Notes: generated by a model not told the origin, from the letters alone. A stretch of 64,000 nt of DNA from an uncultured Phycisphaerales bacterium (GCA_937927975.1 CALEZT010000270.1:9967-73966), one strand, 5' to 3'. Numbered from the stretch's first letter, positions 1 to 10,151 are shown. Numbers and translations are program-made.

Positions 1-2122
1 TCGCGACCACCCGGCTGACGCCGCTGAGCGTGCGCGTCGCGGCGTCCCATTTCTCTTCGAGTAGATCGCGGATGCCTTGGGCGATGTGCCGGGATGTGCC
101 GACCACCTGGGGATGGCCGACGACCGGGCGAATCGACAAGATGCGGCAGCTCGCCGGCGGAAGCTCGCTGTCCAGCACGCCGCTGAATGGCTCGACGAAC
201 CGGTCGGCCCAATAGTCGAAGCCCACGAACCGCTCGGCCCGAGGCAGGCCGATTTGCTCGGTCGAACGCGAGATGCGGACCGACTGTTTCTCATCCCAAT
301 TGAACAGACCCACCACGTCGCGCCGGGGCTCCTTGCGGTCGTCGGTCAGCAGCCAGATCCTGGCGATCCTCTCTTCGAACAGATCGACCGGACGCGGCTT
401 GAGGTCGTGGGCGGGCATCGATCGCTGGAGCAGGTGGATTCGCTCGGCCGACAGCGACTTGTAGTCCTCGCTGCTGGCGTTCAACTGGCCTGTCAGGGCG
501 ACCCAGGAGACCAGGGCCCGGGCGTGCTCGATCGGCACACTGCCGGTGACGTAGACCGGGTCCGGATCGTTGTACCAGACGCGGCCGTGTAGGAAATAGA
601 GATTGCTGCCGCTGAACGGTCCCCTGCATATGTCCGCCCACTTGCGGCCGTTGTCGGGCCCAATTCGCATGGCGTCCAGCAGGCCGAACGAGGCCCCCAG
701 CGTCCGCATGTTCTGCGCCACGTTGCAGCCCAGGAGGAACACCCCATTTCCGGCAGCCTTGCGAACCAATTCCAGGCCATCGCGGTACGTTTCGACATGC
801 GTCTTCTCGGGATCGCGCAGGGTGGTCTCGCCAAGCCGATCGTCCTTGAAACCGGTGTTGACGTAGAGGATATCGACGGCCATGCCCGTCCAGAGTCCGT
901 CCAGTTTCAAGTACCTGTAACCCCAGTCGCGAGCGATGCGACCGGTCGTGGATTGCACGTACTCCTGTGTCCTGGGGTTCGTGACATCGAAACAGGTTCC
1001 GCCCCAATGGACCTCGAACGGTTTGCCGTCCTTGGTCGCGAATAGATCCTGCTTGTCGGCGAACGCCGGATCGTCCGCCGTGCCGGCAAAAGGCATGAAC
1101 CAGATCCCAGGCGTCAGGCCCAACTCGCTGATCTTGGCGGCCGTCTGCGCCATGCCGGAGCGATAGGGGCCGTCCGGGCGGTGCGTGGTGAAGTCCCGGC
1201 GGGGTCCATTGCCCTTTACCCCTGCCTGCCAACCGTCGTCGATCTGGATCACCGAGAACCCGAACGGCATGAAGTGTTTTCTTGCGAACTCCGCGCTGGC
1301 CACCAGCTCCCGCTCGTTCGATGCTCCGGAGTGATACCACGTACAATAGACCGTCGGCTGCGGCGGCAGCTTGATGTGATACTGCTGGGCAACTGCGTCG
1401 GCGTAGGCCTCAAGGCCCAGACGGGCGTCGGCAAACCAGCCGATCAGCAGCGTCTCCGACTCCACCTTCCTGCCGGCCTTGAGCACGAATCGGCCGTAAT
1501 CGAGTCTCGCGTCCACAACGACGTCGCCCTCCTTGACATCCGAGAACAGCAGGCCGCTGCCCCGCTCGTGCGTGACCCATCCGGCTACGACACCAGCCCG
1601 ACTGGCGGGATCGGCCACGGCCAGGAATGAATAGCTCCCGGGGTTGGACTGCCTCGCGACTCCGGTCAGTCCACCCGTGCCCAGGGCTCGCAGTTCCGTG
1701 GCTGCTTTCTTGAGGTCCAGTGTCATGGCAAGCCGGGGGATGCTGGTGACGACCGTGTCGGATTCACGAGCCAACGCGCCGTCCAGCACGACGAACGGCA
1801 GGTTGGGCAAGAGCGTAAGGCGGTCGATGTCGCCCGACTTGTGATCGATCTGAATTGCCTGGCCTGTTCCCCAGGTGGGATGGTCCACCATCAGGCGACG
1901 AGCCTGGCCGTCAGGATTCGCCAGGAGTCCTCGTCCCACGAATGTCTGCCCTGAATCTCGCGAAGTCGCGGAAAAGGACATTGCCTGCGTGTCGAACTCG
2001 ACGGTCAGAGACTCGTTCTGAATTCTCAGCACGCTCGCGGCCGCACCGATTGCCCGTCCAGGCAGAGCCCACGCGTATACCGCCGCCAGGCCCACGATCA
2101 ACAAGAACCCTCTTGCCTGCAT
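1..2122 (-). CDS. Secreted alpha-galactosidase-like glycoside hydrolase (GH36/GH27-type melibiase), 3' end outside window
   Basis: This is a partial gene: 707 codons are visible and the C-terminus runs off the window edge. The ATG at 2122 is preceded by an ACGGAGG ribosome-binding site and begins a signal peptide (MQARGFLLIVGLAAVYAWAL). An N-terminal beta-sandwich-like region of about 270 residues leads into a TIM barrel. The barrel shows CTWYH, then IQIDDGW (about 293-298), the strand YLKLDG whose Asp (about 408) matches the clan GH-D nucleophile, and RIGPDN whose Asp (about 490) matches the acid/base. The family hydrolyses alpha-galactosides; GH36 versus GH27-like and the exact substrate cannot be decided by eye. 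It probably acts in the periplasm or outside the cell. Confidence 0.8.
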   Translation of the reverse strand, partial: MQARGFLLIVGLAAVYAWALPGRAIGAAASVLRIQNESLTVEFDTQAMSFSATSRDSGQTFVGRGLLANPDGQARRLMVDHPTWGTGQAIQIDHKSGDIDRLTLLPNLPFVVLDGALARESDTVVTSIPRLAMTLDLKKAATELRALGTGGLTGVARQSNPGSYSFLAVADPASRAGVVAGWVTHERGSGLLFSDVKEGDVVVDARLDYGRFVLKAGRKVESETLLIGWFADARLGLEAYADAVAQQYHIKLPPQPTVYCTWYHSGASNERELVASAEFARKHFMPFGFSVIQIDDGWQAGVKGNGPRRDFTTHRPDGPYRSGMAQTAAKISELGLTPGIWFMPFAGTADDPAFADKQDLFATKDGKPFEVHWGGTCFDVTNPRTQEYVQSTTGRIARDWGYRYLKLDGLWTGMAVDILYVNTGFKDDRLGETTLRDPEKTHVETYRDGLELVRKAAGNGVFLLGCNVAQNMRTLGASFGLLDAMRIGPDNGRKWADICRGPFSGSNLYFLHGRVWYNDPDPVYVTGSVPIEHARALVSWVALTGQLNASSEDYKSLSAERIHLLQRSMPAHDLKPRPVDLFEERIARIWLLTDDRKEPRRDVVGLFNWDEKQSVRISRSTEQIGLPRAERFVGFDYWADRFVEPFSGVLDSELPPASCRILSIRPVVGHPQVVGTSRHIAQGIRDLLEEKWDAATRTLSGVSRVVA

Positions 2123-2147
2123 CTGCTTGCCTCCGTAGCTTCGAACA

Positions 2148-3179
2148 TCAGTAGAGCCGATAGATTGTGGGTCGGCCCTGCCGGGGGCCGTCGAACAGGA
2201 TCAGCACGGTCGCGCGGTCCTGCGTCTCTTCGAGGATCATCATGGCCTCGGCCTTGCCGGACACGTCGGGGATGGTTCCGATCTTGTGAACCTCGGAGCC
2301 TGCGCCGTCCCACGCGATCAGGAGGAACTCGCGATCTTCGTCATAATCGACGGAATCGACGAACTTCTCCGAGGGCTCGGAGGCTGAGTTGCCTGCGATG
2401 ATCAGGAACCCCGATTTTGCCGCGACGATTTCGCGGATGCCCAGGCCGGGCCCCAGTTGCAGCTTGTGAAGCGTGTATGGGGGCTGGGAACTGCCGGCGA
2501 ACAAGTCGTCCGCACCGACCTCCAGGACAAATGCATTGCCCTCCAGATTGGGACCGCGGAAACCGACGAACAGTCGGCCATCTCGTATGGCCAGCCCCTC
2601 GATGTTCACGCCCCTTTGTTGAAGAGGCTTGCCGAAGTACTCGCCGAGCGTCGGGTCCGAACGCAGGATGCCCACAAGACTCGTCCTTTCCAGCGAGACG
2701 GGACGAGTCGGCCTTCCGGTGGCGGGGTCCACACCGAGACGAAACAGGCTGTAGCGATTGCCCTGGATTTCCCCCTGTTTCTTCGAGATGCCGTGCGAGC
2801 CGATGATGTAGTAGTGGTTCCCCTCGGCTGCGATGCCTTCGATGTCGATTTCGTCGCCCGATGGAGCCAGCGACACCGTCTCTCGCGCCCGCAGGATCTT
2901 GTCCTTCCGCGAGATCTCCACGATCTGCACGTCCCGCGATTCGTCGGCCCCGATCAGGCCGAACCGATCGGAGATGAACGCAATGCCGCTGAGGTCCTGA
3001 TCCTCGGCGACTTGGCCGCGAAAGGAATACCGGCCCTCCTGCTCGATCCGCGTCCATCGCCCTGGGGGGCTCGCAGTAGCGGGCGAGGGCGGCTCCGACT
3101 TGCCACAGGCCGGACCGCCAATGAGGAACATCAGAAAAGACAAGACACGAGCGATCTCAATAACGATTCTTCTGCGCAT
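2148..3179 (-). CDS. DUF3616-like exported protein, possible lipoprotein
   Basis: The product has 343 residues. The N-terminus is basic then hydrophobic (MRRRIVIEIARVLSFLMFLIGG) and runs into PACGKSE, so it is exported. The Cys could be a lipidation site, but the lipobox is imperfect. The body reads as a beta-propeller-like protein, with segments such as ISDRFGLIGADESRD, IEGIAAEGNHYYIIGSHG and NIEGLAIRDGRLFVGFRGP that resemble the DUF3616 family; its molecular role is unknown. It lies 45 nt after the upstream CotH gene and 25 nt before the alpha-galactosidase gene on the same strand, so the three may be read together. Confidence 0.6.
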   Translation of the reverse strand: MRRRIVIEIARVLSFLMFLIGGPACGKSEPPSPATASPPGRWTRIEQEGRYSFRGQVAEDQDLSGIAFISDRFGLIGADESRDVQIVEISRKDKILRARETVSLAPSGDEIDIEGIAAEGNHYYIIGSHGISKKQGEIQGNRYSLFRLGVDPATGRPTRPVSLERTSLVGILRSDPTLGEYFGKPLQQRGVNIEGLAIRDGRLFVGFRGPNLEGNAFVLEVGADDLFAGSSQPPYTLHKLQLGPGLGIREIVAAKSGFLIIAGNSASEPSEKFVDSVDYDEDREFLLIAWDGAGSEVHKIGTIPDVSGKAEAMMILEETQDRATVLILFDGPRQGRPTIYRLY

Positions 3180-3224
3180 GGACCTAGGTTACTCCAGGAT
3201 CGACCGGGCTGCAAGCTCGCCGAG

Positions 3225-6200
3225 CTAGGGAATCACTGCGGTTTCCACGAGCATGCCCATGGTGTTGTAGGCCCCCAGAGCGCCGCCTGTCGCTCCCTGC
3301 GGCAACTCCGCCTGCCACGTGGTCCAATCCTGCCAGACGATGTCCAGAGGGGCATCGGTTTCCAGGAAGCGGATCTGCTGGACGGTGATCCATCCCTGCC
3401 CGATAACGGTCCGGCCGGAGACGACCAGGACCTCGAACGGAACTTTCGCGGGCACGGCCGAGAGCACCTGCCCCATGACGTTCGCGTGGCGGTTGTCGAT
3501 GTAGTTCAGCCAGTTGGCCCAGGGCTGCTCCGGCAGAAGCGTCGAGTAGTGCCCGGCCCAGCGAGTCATGTACTGGCGATTGAAACTCGTGGTGAGGAAA
3601 TCGTACACGCACCCGTAGAAGAACCGATCCCGCTGCCGTGTCTGGGTGAGCTTGCGGAGCGTGGAATTGGACTTCAGCGACGTCGAACTGCCGTAGTAGT
3701 CCAGGTCGTGCAGGAAGAACAGCATCTTGTCGTCAGTCGGACGATGATAGAACAGAGCGTTGTGGCTCGAACCGCTGATCCAGTTGTCCGAGACGCCGAC
3801 GGTCGAGCCGATGGCGAAGGCCTGGAGCCATTCCGAGACATCCAAGTATTGGTCTGCGGCCTGGTCGAATGCCGAGCCGCTCAGTCCCAGGGTACGCGTC
3901 ATCCGGATGATCGGAGCGTAGTTGTCCTGGTCCCGGTTGTTCTTGATCAGGAAGTGCCAGCGGTATTTCTCACGATCCTCGCCCAGATAGTTCGAGACGT
4001 CCAGGCCTGCGACGCCGCCTCCCTCCTGGGGGATCTTCAGCCCTTCCGGATCGTTGCCGACGGTGGCCGTCAAAGGGTAGATCAGTTCGTATTCGAACAG
4101 GGTGCCATCGCCACCGGCGTCGCCATACATCTCCCGGCAATACAGTTGCTCATAGCGGGCCATCTGCACCTCGACGCCGCTGTTGTGCTGGTCGTCGGGC
4201 GCAATGATGTAACCGAGGTCGTGGTACTTGGAGAACCCGCCGTAACGGTTCATCGCGGTGTGCAGGAGCATCTCCTGCTGGCCGACCTCCTGCCCGTTCG
4301 AGCGGTCGAACGCGAGTTTCTCGTGGACTCCACGGAACGGATACTCGGGACTGAACGTCACGGAGAAGCCCACGCGCGTCGGCTTGGGCCGGCCGTGCTC
4401 GCTGCTCTTGAGACGCACGCCCACATCGTAGTAGGCTTCTCGCTCGTTGTAGATCAGCGTCGCGCCGATCCGGTCGTTGCTCATGAGGTTGGTCGGGTCG
4501 TAGAGGAAACTCCGCTGCTCATTTCGCATCACGAGGCGGTAGTTGTGAACGCCGGTTGTGCGGGCCTTGCCGTCTGCGACTCGATACTGGGCGAAGCTCG
4601 CAGGTCCGGCGGGAGGGCACCAGGACGCCTGCCCCAGGCCGTCGACCGCCTCCACATAGAACTGCACGAGGCTCCCCGACGTCTGCGGCGGAATGTCGCC
4701 TGTGTAGACGTCGCCTGCCGGCTCCATCGGAACGGACCGCCAGACATTTCCATCCAGGCGATACCAGAGCGTGACCGAAGCCACGCCATCAGGGTCCTGT
4801 ACCTGCACGTCGATCTGGGCCCGCTCCCGAATGACGGGGACCGCCGGCTCGTGGCGAAGACCGCTGCACGTAGGCCCGAGATTCGGCCTCCAGCGGCTGT
4901 TTCGATACCCCGGCGTTCCGGCCCCCTGCGGCGTCGGCAGAATCGTCGTCTTCGCCAACCTGTTGAAGTACAGCCGCGTGTGCAGCAGTGGGGAACCCGC
5001 CACCCAGCGGGCGCGGAATCGGATCTCGTACTCGCGACCGTCCTGGACGGATCGCCCGCCAGCGAAGGTCGTCTCCGCGTGATTGTGCATGTGTTCCGTC
5101 GGTCCCGTCGCGACCAGACGGAGCACGGGATTGGTCGGGTCTTCGGGATCGGGTTCGATCCGCGAGTGGCGGTGATTGCCGATGATCCGCCAGGCCTGCG
5201 TTCCCTTCGAAAAGTCGCCATTTTGCAGCAGATCGACCGCAGCGCCGCCGGGGTTTTCGATCACTTGCAGATCATCGATCAGGATTTCGCCTTCATCGAG
5301 GAGGCCCAGGACGAACTCCCGATACAGACTGTCGTTCCCGACCGGGCTCCTCGCGGCGGTCCCGCGATACGAGAAGCTCTGCCATCCGACTTTCGCCGAT
5401 TCATCGCTGGCGGCCCAGGCCTGGCCGTTGTCGTTATCCGACCGAGGGTCCACCAGTTCGAGCGTGCAGCCGCCCCCGTCGGCATGGATGGGCCAGGAAC
5501 CGCCGTCGAAGTAGCGAACCCGATCGACGGGGTTGCCCGCCGCGTCTTCCAGCACAATCGCTTCGCCGGAATGGGAGAGCCTGCCGGTGAAATTGCCGAC
5601 GACGGGAATGCCGGGATACAGCCCGCTGAGGTATTCCGCGTCGCTGGCGATCACGAGATAGCCGTCGGGCGCCAGGGTCGTCTCCTCAGGGATCGTGTAG
5701 TTGACGCCCCTGCTCAGACGCCATCCCGACAGATTGATGGCTTCGAATCCTTTGTTGTACAGTTCAATCCATGTCTTGGAGTCGGGCTCGGTCTGGACCG
5801 TCTTCTCCGCAGCGTCGAGCCGGGGCTGGATGAGAAAGTCGGAGCTGTTCGCGGCGACGTTCAGTCCGTGGATCGCGAGGATGTTGCGTCCGGGCTTCAG
5901 CAGCCCGACGCCGCCGGATACGGGAAACGCCTGAAAGATCACGGCGTCCGTGTCGTCGTGAGAGGCCGCCGCGACGGAATTCCAGGTCAAAGCGTCCGGG
6001 GCGTTCGCGCGGGCGATCTCCCGGCCGTTGAGATAGGCCACGAAGCCATCGTCATATCGCATCCACAGCGTCAGCGAGTCCAACCGATCCGGATCGGCGA
6101 CATCGAACGCGATCCGTACGAAAACGGAGCCTTGTTTCTGGTACATCTGCTGCCGCGTGTCACCGCGGATGTAGGTTTCATACCCGGTGCCGGTCTCAAA

Positions 6201-7337
6201 GCCAATTCCGGTCGCAGTTCCGGTCCAGGTCGAATCGTCGAACGGCTCGGCCCCTCCGGTCCAGCCTGGATCCAGCGGACCGTTGAGAGGAATCCGCATC
6301 GTGGCCGCCGCGACCTCCGGGACCAGGGTCACGAGGTTCTGTCCTCCGGTGGACGTCGGCAGGGCCAGGGGATGATAGTGAATCTCGTTCAGCACGACGT
6401 CCGAGCACAGCTTGACCGAATTCGGCAGACCAAACGTGGTAGTCTCTTCAAAATACCAGGCGTCGGCGCCGTCGGGGTATCGTCCTCGGACTCGGTTCGT
6501 CACCATCACGACGTCGGAGACCGCGTCCTCTCCTTGCCGGAGCACAAGCAGGTCGCCCTCGCGCGGAACCACTCCGAGATCGTCGCTGGAGATCACGTGG
6601 AGCTGCCCTGGCTGAAGAACGGTTGCCTGTAGCGGGTGGAGCGTGGAGGCCTTGCCCCGAACCTCCAGGCGGTAGTCATCGAGCGCGACAGAATCCGCGG
6701 CGCAACAGAGGATCTCGATTTGAAACCTGCTGCCGCCGGAGGCGTCGATCTCGTTGAACCGAACGGGACGGCTTCCGACCCTGCCGCCGGGGAAGTTGGC
6801 TGTACCGGGGGTCCCGCCGACCTGATCGCTCCAGGTCCAGTTCGCGGGATCGTCGGTCCCGCGCATCGGATCGATTCTCGCCAGGCTCACGCCGGTCCCG
6901 TTGGGAGCCGCCGGCCAGTCGCCGTCGTTGCCGTACCGCACGCGGTTGAGCAGGCGACCGCTGTTATTGATCAGGCGGATCGCCTCGCCGTCATTGTCGA
7001 GCTTGCCTGTGAAGGGTCCGAGAATCTGGGGATTCACGCTTGCCTCAGCCCACAGAAGCTCCGGCTGAGAGGCCACCACGAGATAGGAGCCGGCACGGAT
7101 CAGGGTCCCATCGACAAAGGTGTATTCCACCGCGCCGTCCAGGGACCAGCCCGACAGATCGATGTCGATGCCCATCTGGTTGTACAGCTCGATCCATTCC
7201 GGCGCGCCGACTGCGGGGTGATACATGATCTCGTTGACCACCACGACGCTGTCGGCCCAACCTGTCGAACACAAGATCGCAAGGCACAAACACAGCCAAG
7301 CCAGGCTTTGCCTGCGAAGATTCTCCATACCGCCCAT
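3225..7337 (-). CDS. Giant secreted lamin-tail-domain / CotH kinase-like protein
   Basis: The product has 1370 residues. The ATG at 7337 was chosen because AGGAGG lies 7 nt upstream and a signal peptide follows at once (SLAWLCLCLAILCSTGWA); the frame is open further upstream but lacks these signs. Lamin-tail (LTD) modules with NEIMYHP and EWIELYN occur near residues 25-140 and again in the middle (WIELYNKGFEAINLSGW). Between them is a sandwich module with RYDDGFVAYLNG. The last 400 or so residues resemble CotH: GVRLKSSEHG, KLAFDRSNGQE, then NALFY and FFLHDLDYY, whose Asp-x-Asp pair fits the metal-binding aspartates of CotH kinases. Known CotH proteins are atypical secreted protein kinases; here a surface or matrix role is inferred. 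Confidence 0.75.
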   Translation of the reverse strand: MGGMENLRRQSLAWLCLCLAILCSTGWADSVVVVNEIMYHPAVGAPEWIELYNQMGIDIDLSGWSLDGAVEYTFVDGTLIRAGSYLVVASQPELLWAEASVNPQILGPFTGKLDNDGEAIRLINNSGRLLNRVRYGNDGDWPAAPNGTGVSLARIDPMRGTDDPANWTWSDQVGGTPGTANFPGGRVGSRPVRFNEIDASGGSRFQIEILCCAADSVALDDYRLEVRGKASTLHPLQATVLQPGQLHVISSDDLGVVPREGDLLVLRQGEDAVSDVVMVTNRVRGRYPDGADAWYFEETTTFGLPNSVKLCSDVVLNEIHYHPLALPTSTGGQNLVTLVPEVAAATMRIPLNGPLDPGWTGGAEPFDDSTWTGTATGIGFETGTGYETYIRGDTRQQMYQKQGSVFVRIAFDVADPDRLDSLTLWMRYDDGFVAYLNGREIARANAPDALTWNSVAAASHDDTDAVIFQAFPVSGGVGLLKPGRNILAIHGLNVAANSSDFLIQPRLDAAEKTVQTEPDSKTWIELYNKGFEAINLSGWRLSRGVNYTIPEETTLAPDGYLVIASDAEYLSGLYPGIPVVGNFTGRLSHSGEAIVLEDAAGNPVDRVRYFDGGSWPIHADGGGCTLELVDPRSDNDNGQAWAASDESAKVGWQSFSYRGTAARSPVGNDSLYREFVLGLLDEGEILIDDLQVIENPGGAAVDLLQNGDFSKGTQAWRIIGNHRHSRIEPDPEDPTNPVLRLVATGPTEHMHNHAETTFAGGRSVQDGREYEIRFRARWVAGSPLLHTRLYFNRLAKTTILPTPQGAGTPGYRNSRWRPNLGPTCSGLRHEPAVPVIRERAQIDVQVQDPDGVASVTLWYRLDGNVWRSVPMEPAGDVYTGDIPPQTSGSLVQFYVEAVDGLGQASWCPPAGPASFAQYRVADGKARTTGVHNYRLVMRNEQRSFLYDPTNLMSNDRIGATLIYNEREAYYDVGVRLKSSEHGRPKPTRVGFSVTFSPEYPFRGVHEKLAFDRSNGQEVGQQEMLLHTAMNRYGGFSKYHDLGYIIAPDDQHNSGVEVQMARYEQLYCREMYGDAGGDGTLFEYELIYPLTATVGNDPEGLKIPQEGGGVAGLDVSNYLGEDREKYRWHFLIKNNRDQDNYAPIIRMTRTLGLSGSAFDQAADQYLDVSEWLQAFAIGSTVGVSDNWISGSSHNALFYHRPTDDKMLFFLHDLDYYGSSTSLKSNSTLRKLTQTRQRDRFFYGCVYDFLTTSFNRQYMTRWAGHYSTLLPEQPWANWLNYIDNRHANVMGQVLSAVPAKVPFEVLVVSGRTVIGQGWITVQQIRFLETDAPLDIVWQDWTTWQAELPQGATGGALGAYNTMGMLVETAVIP

Positions 7338-7374
7338 CCGAGGTCCTCCTTCCGAGGCGTACCATGTCAGGGTC

Positions 7375-7383
7375 ATTATACCA
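7375..7383 (-). promoter_or_regulatory. Extended -10 promoter for the 3225-7337 CotH gene
   Basis: On the minus strand the sequence TGGTATAAT is a consensus TATAAT with the TGn extension. It lies 37 nt upstream of the ATG, leaving a leader of about 30 nt. No good -35 is visible at 17 nt, as expected for extended -10 promoters. Confidence 0.55.
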
Positions 7384-7493
7384 GAATACCCCCGGACGGC
7401 GGATACATTTCCGCAACGTACGACCAGACCCCAAGCGGCACGAGCTGTGATCTCGTGTGGCGTGTCTTCCGATTTTCTCAAGCAGTCCAGCGG

Positions 7494-9953
7494 CTATCTG
7501 CCCCCCGCAGGGCGGCTCTGATGAAGACGCTGAACCTGCTCGGCGATCTGCGAAGCCAGCCTCTCGTCACCACCCAACCGGGCTGCCTGCATCGCTTCGT
7601 CAAGGGCGCGAAGGGCCTTGTCGAGTTGGCCCGCCTGGACGTACTCGATCCCCAGGTACTGAAGGGCCTCGGCATTGCGCGGTTCACGCTGAAGGATGTA
7701 CTGCCACTGGGCGATCGCCTGATCGTGTCGTCCGAGACGCCCCAGCGTGATGGCCAGGTTGTGGCGAATCGCGGCATTGGCGGGGTCCAACTCGATCGCC
7801 TTGACCAAGTGCACAAGTCCTTCCTGGAGCATACCCTTCGTGCACAGCAGGATGCCCAGGTTCGCCTGCGCCGTAATGTGATCCGGCTTCGACCGCACCA
7901 CGAGTCGGTAGTGTTCGATGGCCTGATCGGTCTTCTTGTCTTGTTCGAGCATCAAGGCCAGGTTGAAACGAGCTTCGTGATCGTCGGGCCTCAGACGCAC
8001 GGCCTCAAGCCATTGTCTGGTCGCCTCCTGGCGATTGCCCATCCGGAACATCGCGACGCCGAGATTGAAGCGGGCCTCGCCGCTGTTGGGGGAAAGCTGC
8101 AAGGCTTTCTGCAGGTTCTCGACGGCCTCGTCCACTCTGCCCGCGCTGAGCAGGACGACACCGAGCTGGACGCGAATCTCCGCCTCTTGCGGCTTGATCT
8201 GGGCCGCCTCCGCCAGGCATCGGAGCGACTCTTCCCCTTGATGAAGTCCGAACAGCGCCAGACCCAGGTGGTGTAGGGCGTCTGCATTCCGCGGGTTCAG
8301 TTCCAGGGCCCTTCTCGCCTGGCGTTCGGCGCCCGCGTAATCGTTGGACTTGAGGAACTCCCACGCCGCCCGGGTGTAGGAAACGTCGTCGATGAACCGC
8401 TCCTGGATGCGGCGGATCGCACCGGGATCGAGGTTGACGAACTCGGGGATGTTGGCCGCGCGGTCGGGGGAAGTCAGGTGTTCCAGGGCCACCGCAGGCG
8501 TGCTCTCGCCCTGCTCGTCGATGTGGGTCAGATAGAGACGGGTGTAGGCGGAATCCGGTTTGCCCGAGAAAACGAGCCATTTGCCGTTGGGCGAGAAGCT
8601 GTGCCAGGAGTTCATCCGCTTCGTGTTGGCTCGCAACCTTCGGGCCTGCCCTCCCTCGGCGGGGATGATGTACAACTCGCTGTCCGGCTGCAAGAGCATG
8701 TAGTTCTCCGCCATGCAGAAGACGATCCACTTGCCGTCCGGGGAGAATTTGGGGAAGAAATTGCTCTTGCCATTGAAGCTGGCGCCGGCCAGGGGCTCGG
8801 CCTTGCCCCCCTGCCCCCCGTTGAACGGAATCCGGTAGAGATCAAACTTGAAGGGCCTCCCCTCTTCGAGGAATTCCCGGCATTCCTCCGGACTCAGGAG
8901 CACTTTCCGTTCGCTGCCGGCGGTCCGCAGGTTGTGCGCCTCGCGGGCGGCAAAGACGACGTACTTGCCGTCGGGGCTCCACGTCGCATTGCTCTGGACG
9001 AGGTTCGGATCGTCCGCGCCCGGCAGCGATTGGAAACTCCCGGTCTGCCTGTCGTGGATGCACAGGATTCCTTTGACCGGGAAGAACAACTGCGAGAACT
9101 CCATGCCCGGCTTGGGAACGAACACCGATTCGTCCTTGACCGTGCTGACCACGAATCGCCCGTCGGGCGACACCTGCGAGAGGAGCCCATAGGTGACTTC
9201 GCCGGGGGCTCGCTTGTAGTCGCCCCAGGTGATGATCGAGTCCCGGTCCAGGATCATCTGGGGTTGGACTTTGGCGATGGCGTAGGAGCCCTTGTCGTTG
9301 GCGTAGTCAATGTCCATGCCCAGAATCGAGCCGTCGGCGGAAAAGGAATGGCAGTTGCCGCAGACCGGGAGCTTCTCCAGCACCACAGGCGGCTGCGTGG
9401 TCGAGGAGATCGGTCCGAAACGCCATCGAATCTGCGATGGGTCCCTGACTGCGTCCACAAAGGGCAGGTTCACCTCGCGATAGAACAAAGGCGCCCCCAC
9501 CGGGTCCGAGGACGTCGCAATCGCGATGTGCCCCACGGAGAGAATCTGCGACCGCGTCGCGCGATTGACACCGACAATCGTCACCTTCGCCGGTTTCTCC
9601 AGCGAACGCTTCTTGATCTGGTTCCAGACCGAATCCAGGGGCCGCCACTGTGCCTGCCGAACGAGCGTATTGACCCGCTTGCCCCCATCCGCAAACTCGA
9701 CCGTGACCAGCCAAAGATCCGAGCGGGCATCATTGTCTTTCCAGCGGAACTGCGGAGCCGGCATCTCAGGGGGAAACAAGGTCTCGTCCAGCGGGTTTTC
9801 AATCGTCAGTTGCTGCGTCTGTTCGGCGCCGGCGAGAGCAACCAGGATGTCGTCCGGATTCGCCCGGTCGGAGAAGAACAGGACCCAGCAGGCCGCGGCG
9901 ATCCCGACCGCGGCGGCCAGTCCCGCTGCCACCATTCGAATCGATTTCTGCAT
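7494..9953 (-). CDS. TolB-like propeller protein with one CxxCH motif and a C-terminal TPR array
   Basis: The product has 819 residues. The ATG at 9953 follows GGAAGG and begins MQKSIRMVAAGLAAAVG, a signal anchor. A sandwich-like region is followed by VCGNCHSF, a CxxCH c-type haem motif at about residues 198-202. Next come PD40/TolB propeller blades (VSPDGRFVV, WSPDGKYVV, FSPDGKWIV, FSPNGKWLVF), then about eight tetratricopeptide repeats from about residue 520 to near the end (for example ALELNPRNADALHHLG). Propeller plus TPR implies protein-protein contacts outside the cytoplasm; a haem group is possible if c-type maturation occurs, but a single motif is weak proof of a cytochrome. It sits between two CotH genes on the same strand and has its own promoter candidate. 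Confidence 0.7.
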   Translation of the reverse strand: MQKSIRMVAAGLAAAVGIAAACWVLFFSDRANPDDILVALAGAEQTQQLTIENPLDETLFPPEMPAPQFRWKDNDARSDLWLVTVEFADGGKRVNTLVRQAQWRPLDSVWNQIKKRSLEKPAKVTIVGVNRATRSQILSVGHIAIATSSDPVGAPLFYREVNLPFVDAVRDPSQIRWRFGPISSTTQPPVVLEKLPVCGNCHSFSADGSILGMDIDYANDKGSYAIAKVQPQMILDRDSIITWGDYKRAPGEVTYGLLSQVSPDGRFVVSTVKDESVFVPKPGMEFSQLFFPVKGILCIHDRQTGSFQSLPGADDPNLVQSNATWSPDGKYVVFAAREAHNLRTAGSERKVLLSPEECREFLEEGRPFKFDLYRIPFNGGQGGKAEPLAGASFNGKSNFFPKFSPDGKWIVFCMAENYMLLQPDSELYIIPAEGGQARRLRANTKRMNSWHSFSPNGKWLVFSGKPDSAYTRLYLTHIDEQGESTPAVALEHLTSPDRAANIPEFVNLDPGAIRRIQERFIDDVSYTRAAWEFLKSNDYAGAERQARRALELNPRNADALHHLGLALFGLHQGEESLRCLAEAAQIKPQEAEIRVQLGVVLLSAGRVDEAVENLQKALQLSPNSGEARFNLGVAMFRMGNRQEATRQWLEAVRLRPDDHEARFNLALMLEQDKKTDQAIEHYRLVVRSKPDHITAQANLGILLCTKGMLQEGLVHLVKAIELDPANAAIRHNLAITLGRLGRHDQAIAQWQYILQREPRNAEALQYLGIEYVQAGQLDKALRALDEAMQAARLGGDERLASQIAEQVQRLHQSRPAGGR

Positions 9954-10013
9954 AGGCCTTCCGTCGACTTCCCCCACGAACCCGACGAAACAACGATTGC
10001 ACAGCGACTGTCC

Positions 10014-10043
10014 ATGTTACCACGCGGCGGCATCCGGTTTCAA
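10014..10043 (-). promoter_or_regulatory. Sigma-70-type promoter for the TolB/TPR gene
   Basis: On the minus strand TTGAAA (10038-10043) and TAACAT (10014-10019) are separated by 18 nt, about 60 nt upstream of the ATG at 9953. Confidence 0.4.
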
Positions 10044-10080
10044 CACTTCTTGTGATTTGACGGCAGATCCTCTCCCGGCG

Positions 10081-10103
10081 AGACTCCTCGATTCGACAGG
10101 AGT
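10081..10103 (-). other. Hairpin after the second CotH gene
   Basis: GACTCCT and AGGAGTC form a perfect 7-bp stem with a 9-nt loop, about 50 nt past the stop codon at 10152. No T-tract follows on the minus strand, so it may be a weak terminator or a 3'-end stabiliser rather than an intrinsic terminator. Confidence 0.3.
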
Positions 10104-10151
10104 CCACCTTGCGAGCGGGCAGGGCAGGTTTTCCTGGAGGACAATCGGACC

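Noticed and set aside
2457..6632. Very long plus-strand open frame opposite the first CotH gene (1391 codons)
   Set aside because: It lacks a start context and domain motifs, is rich in Arg, Val and Asp as antisense frames in GC-rich DNA are, and lies entirely opposite well-supported minus-strand genes.
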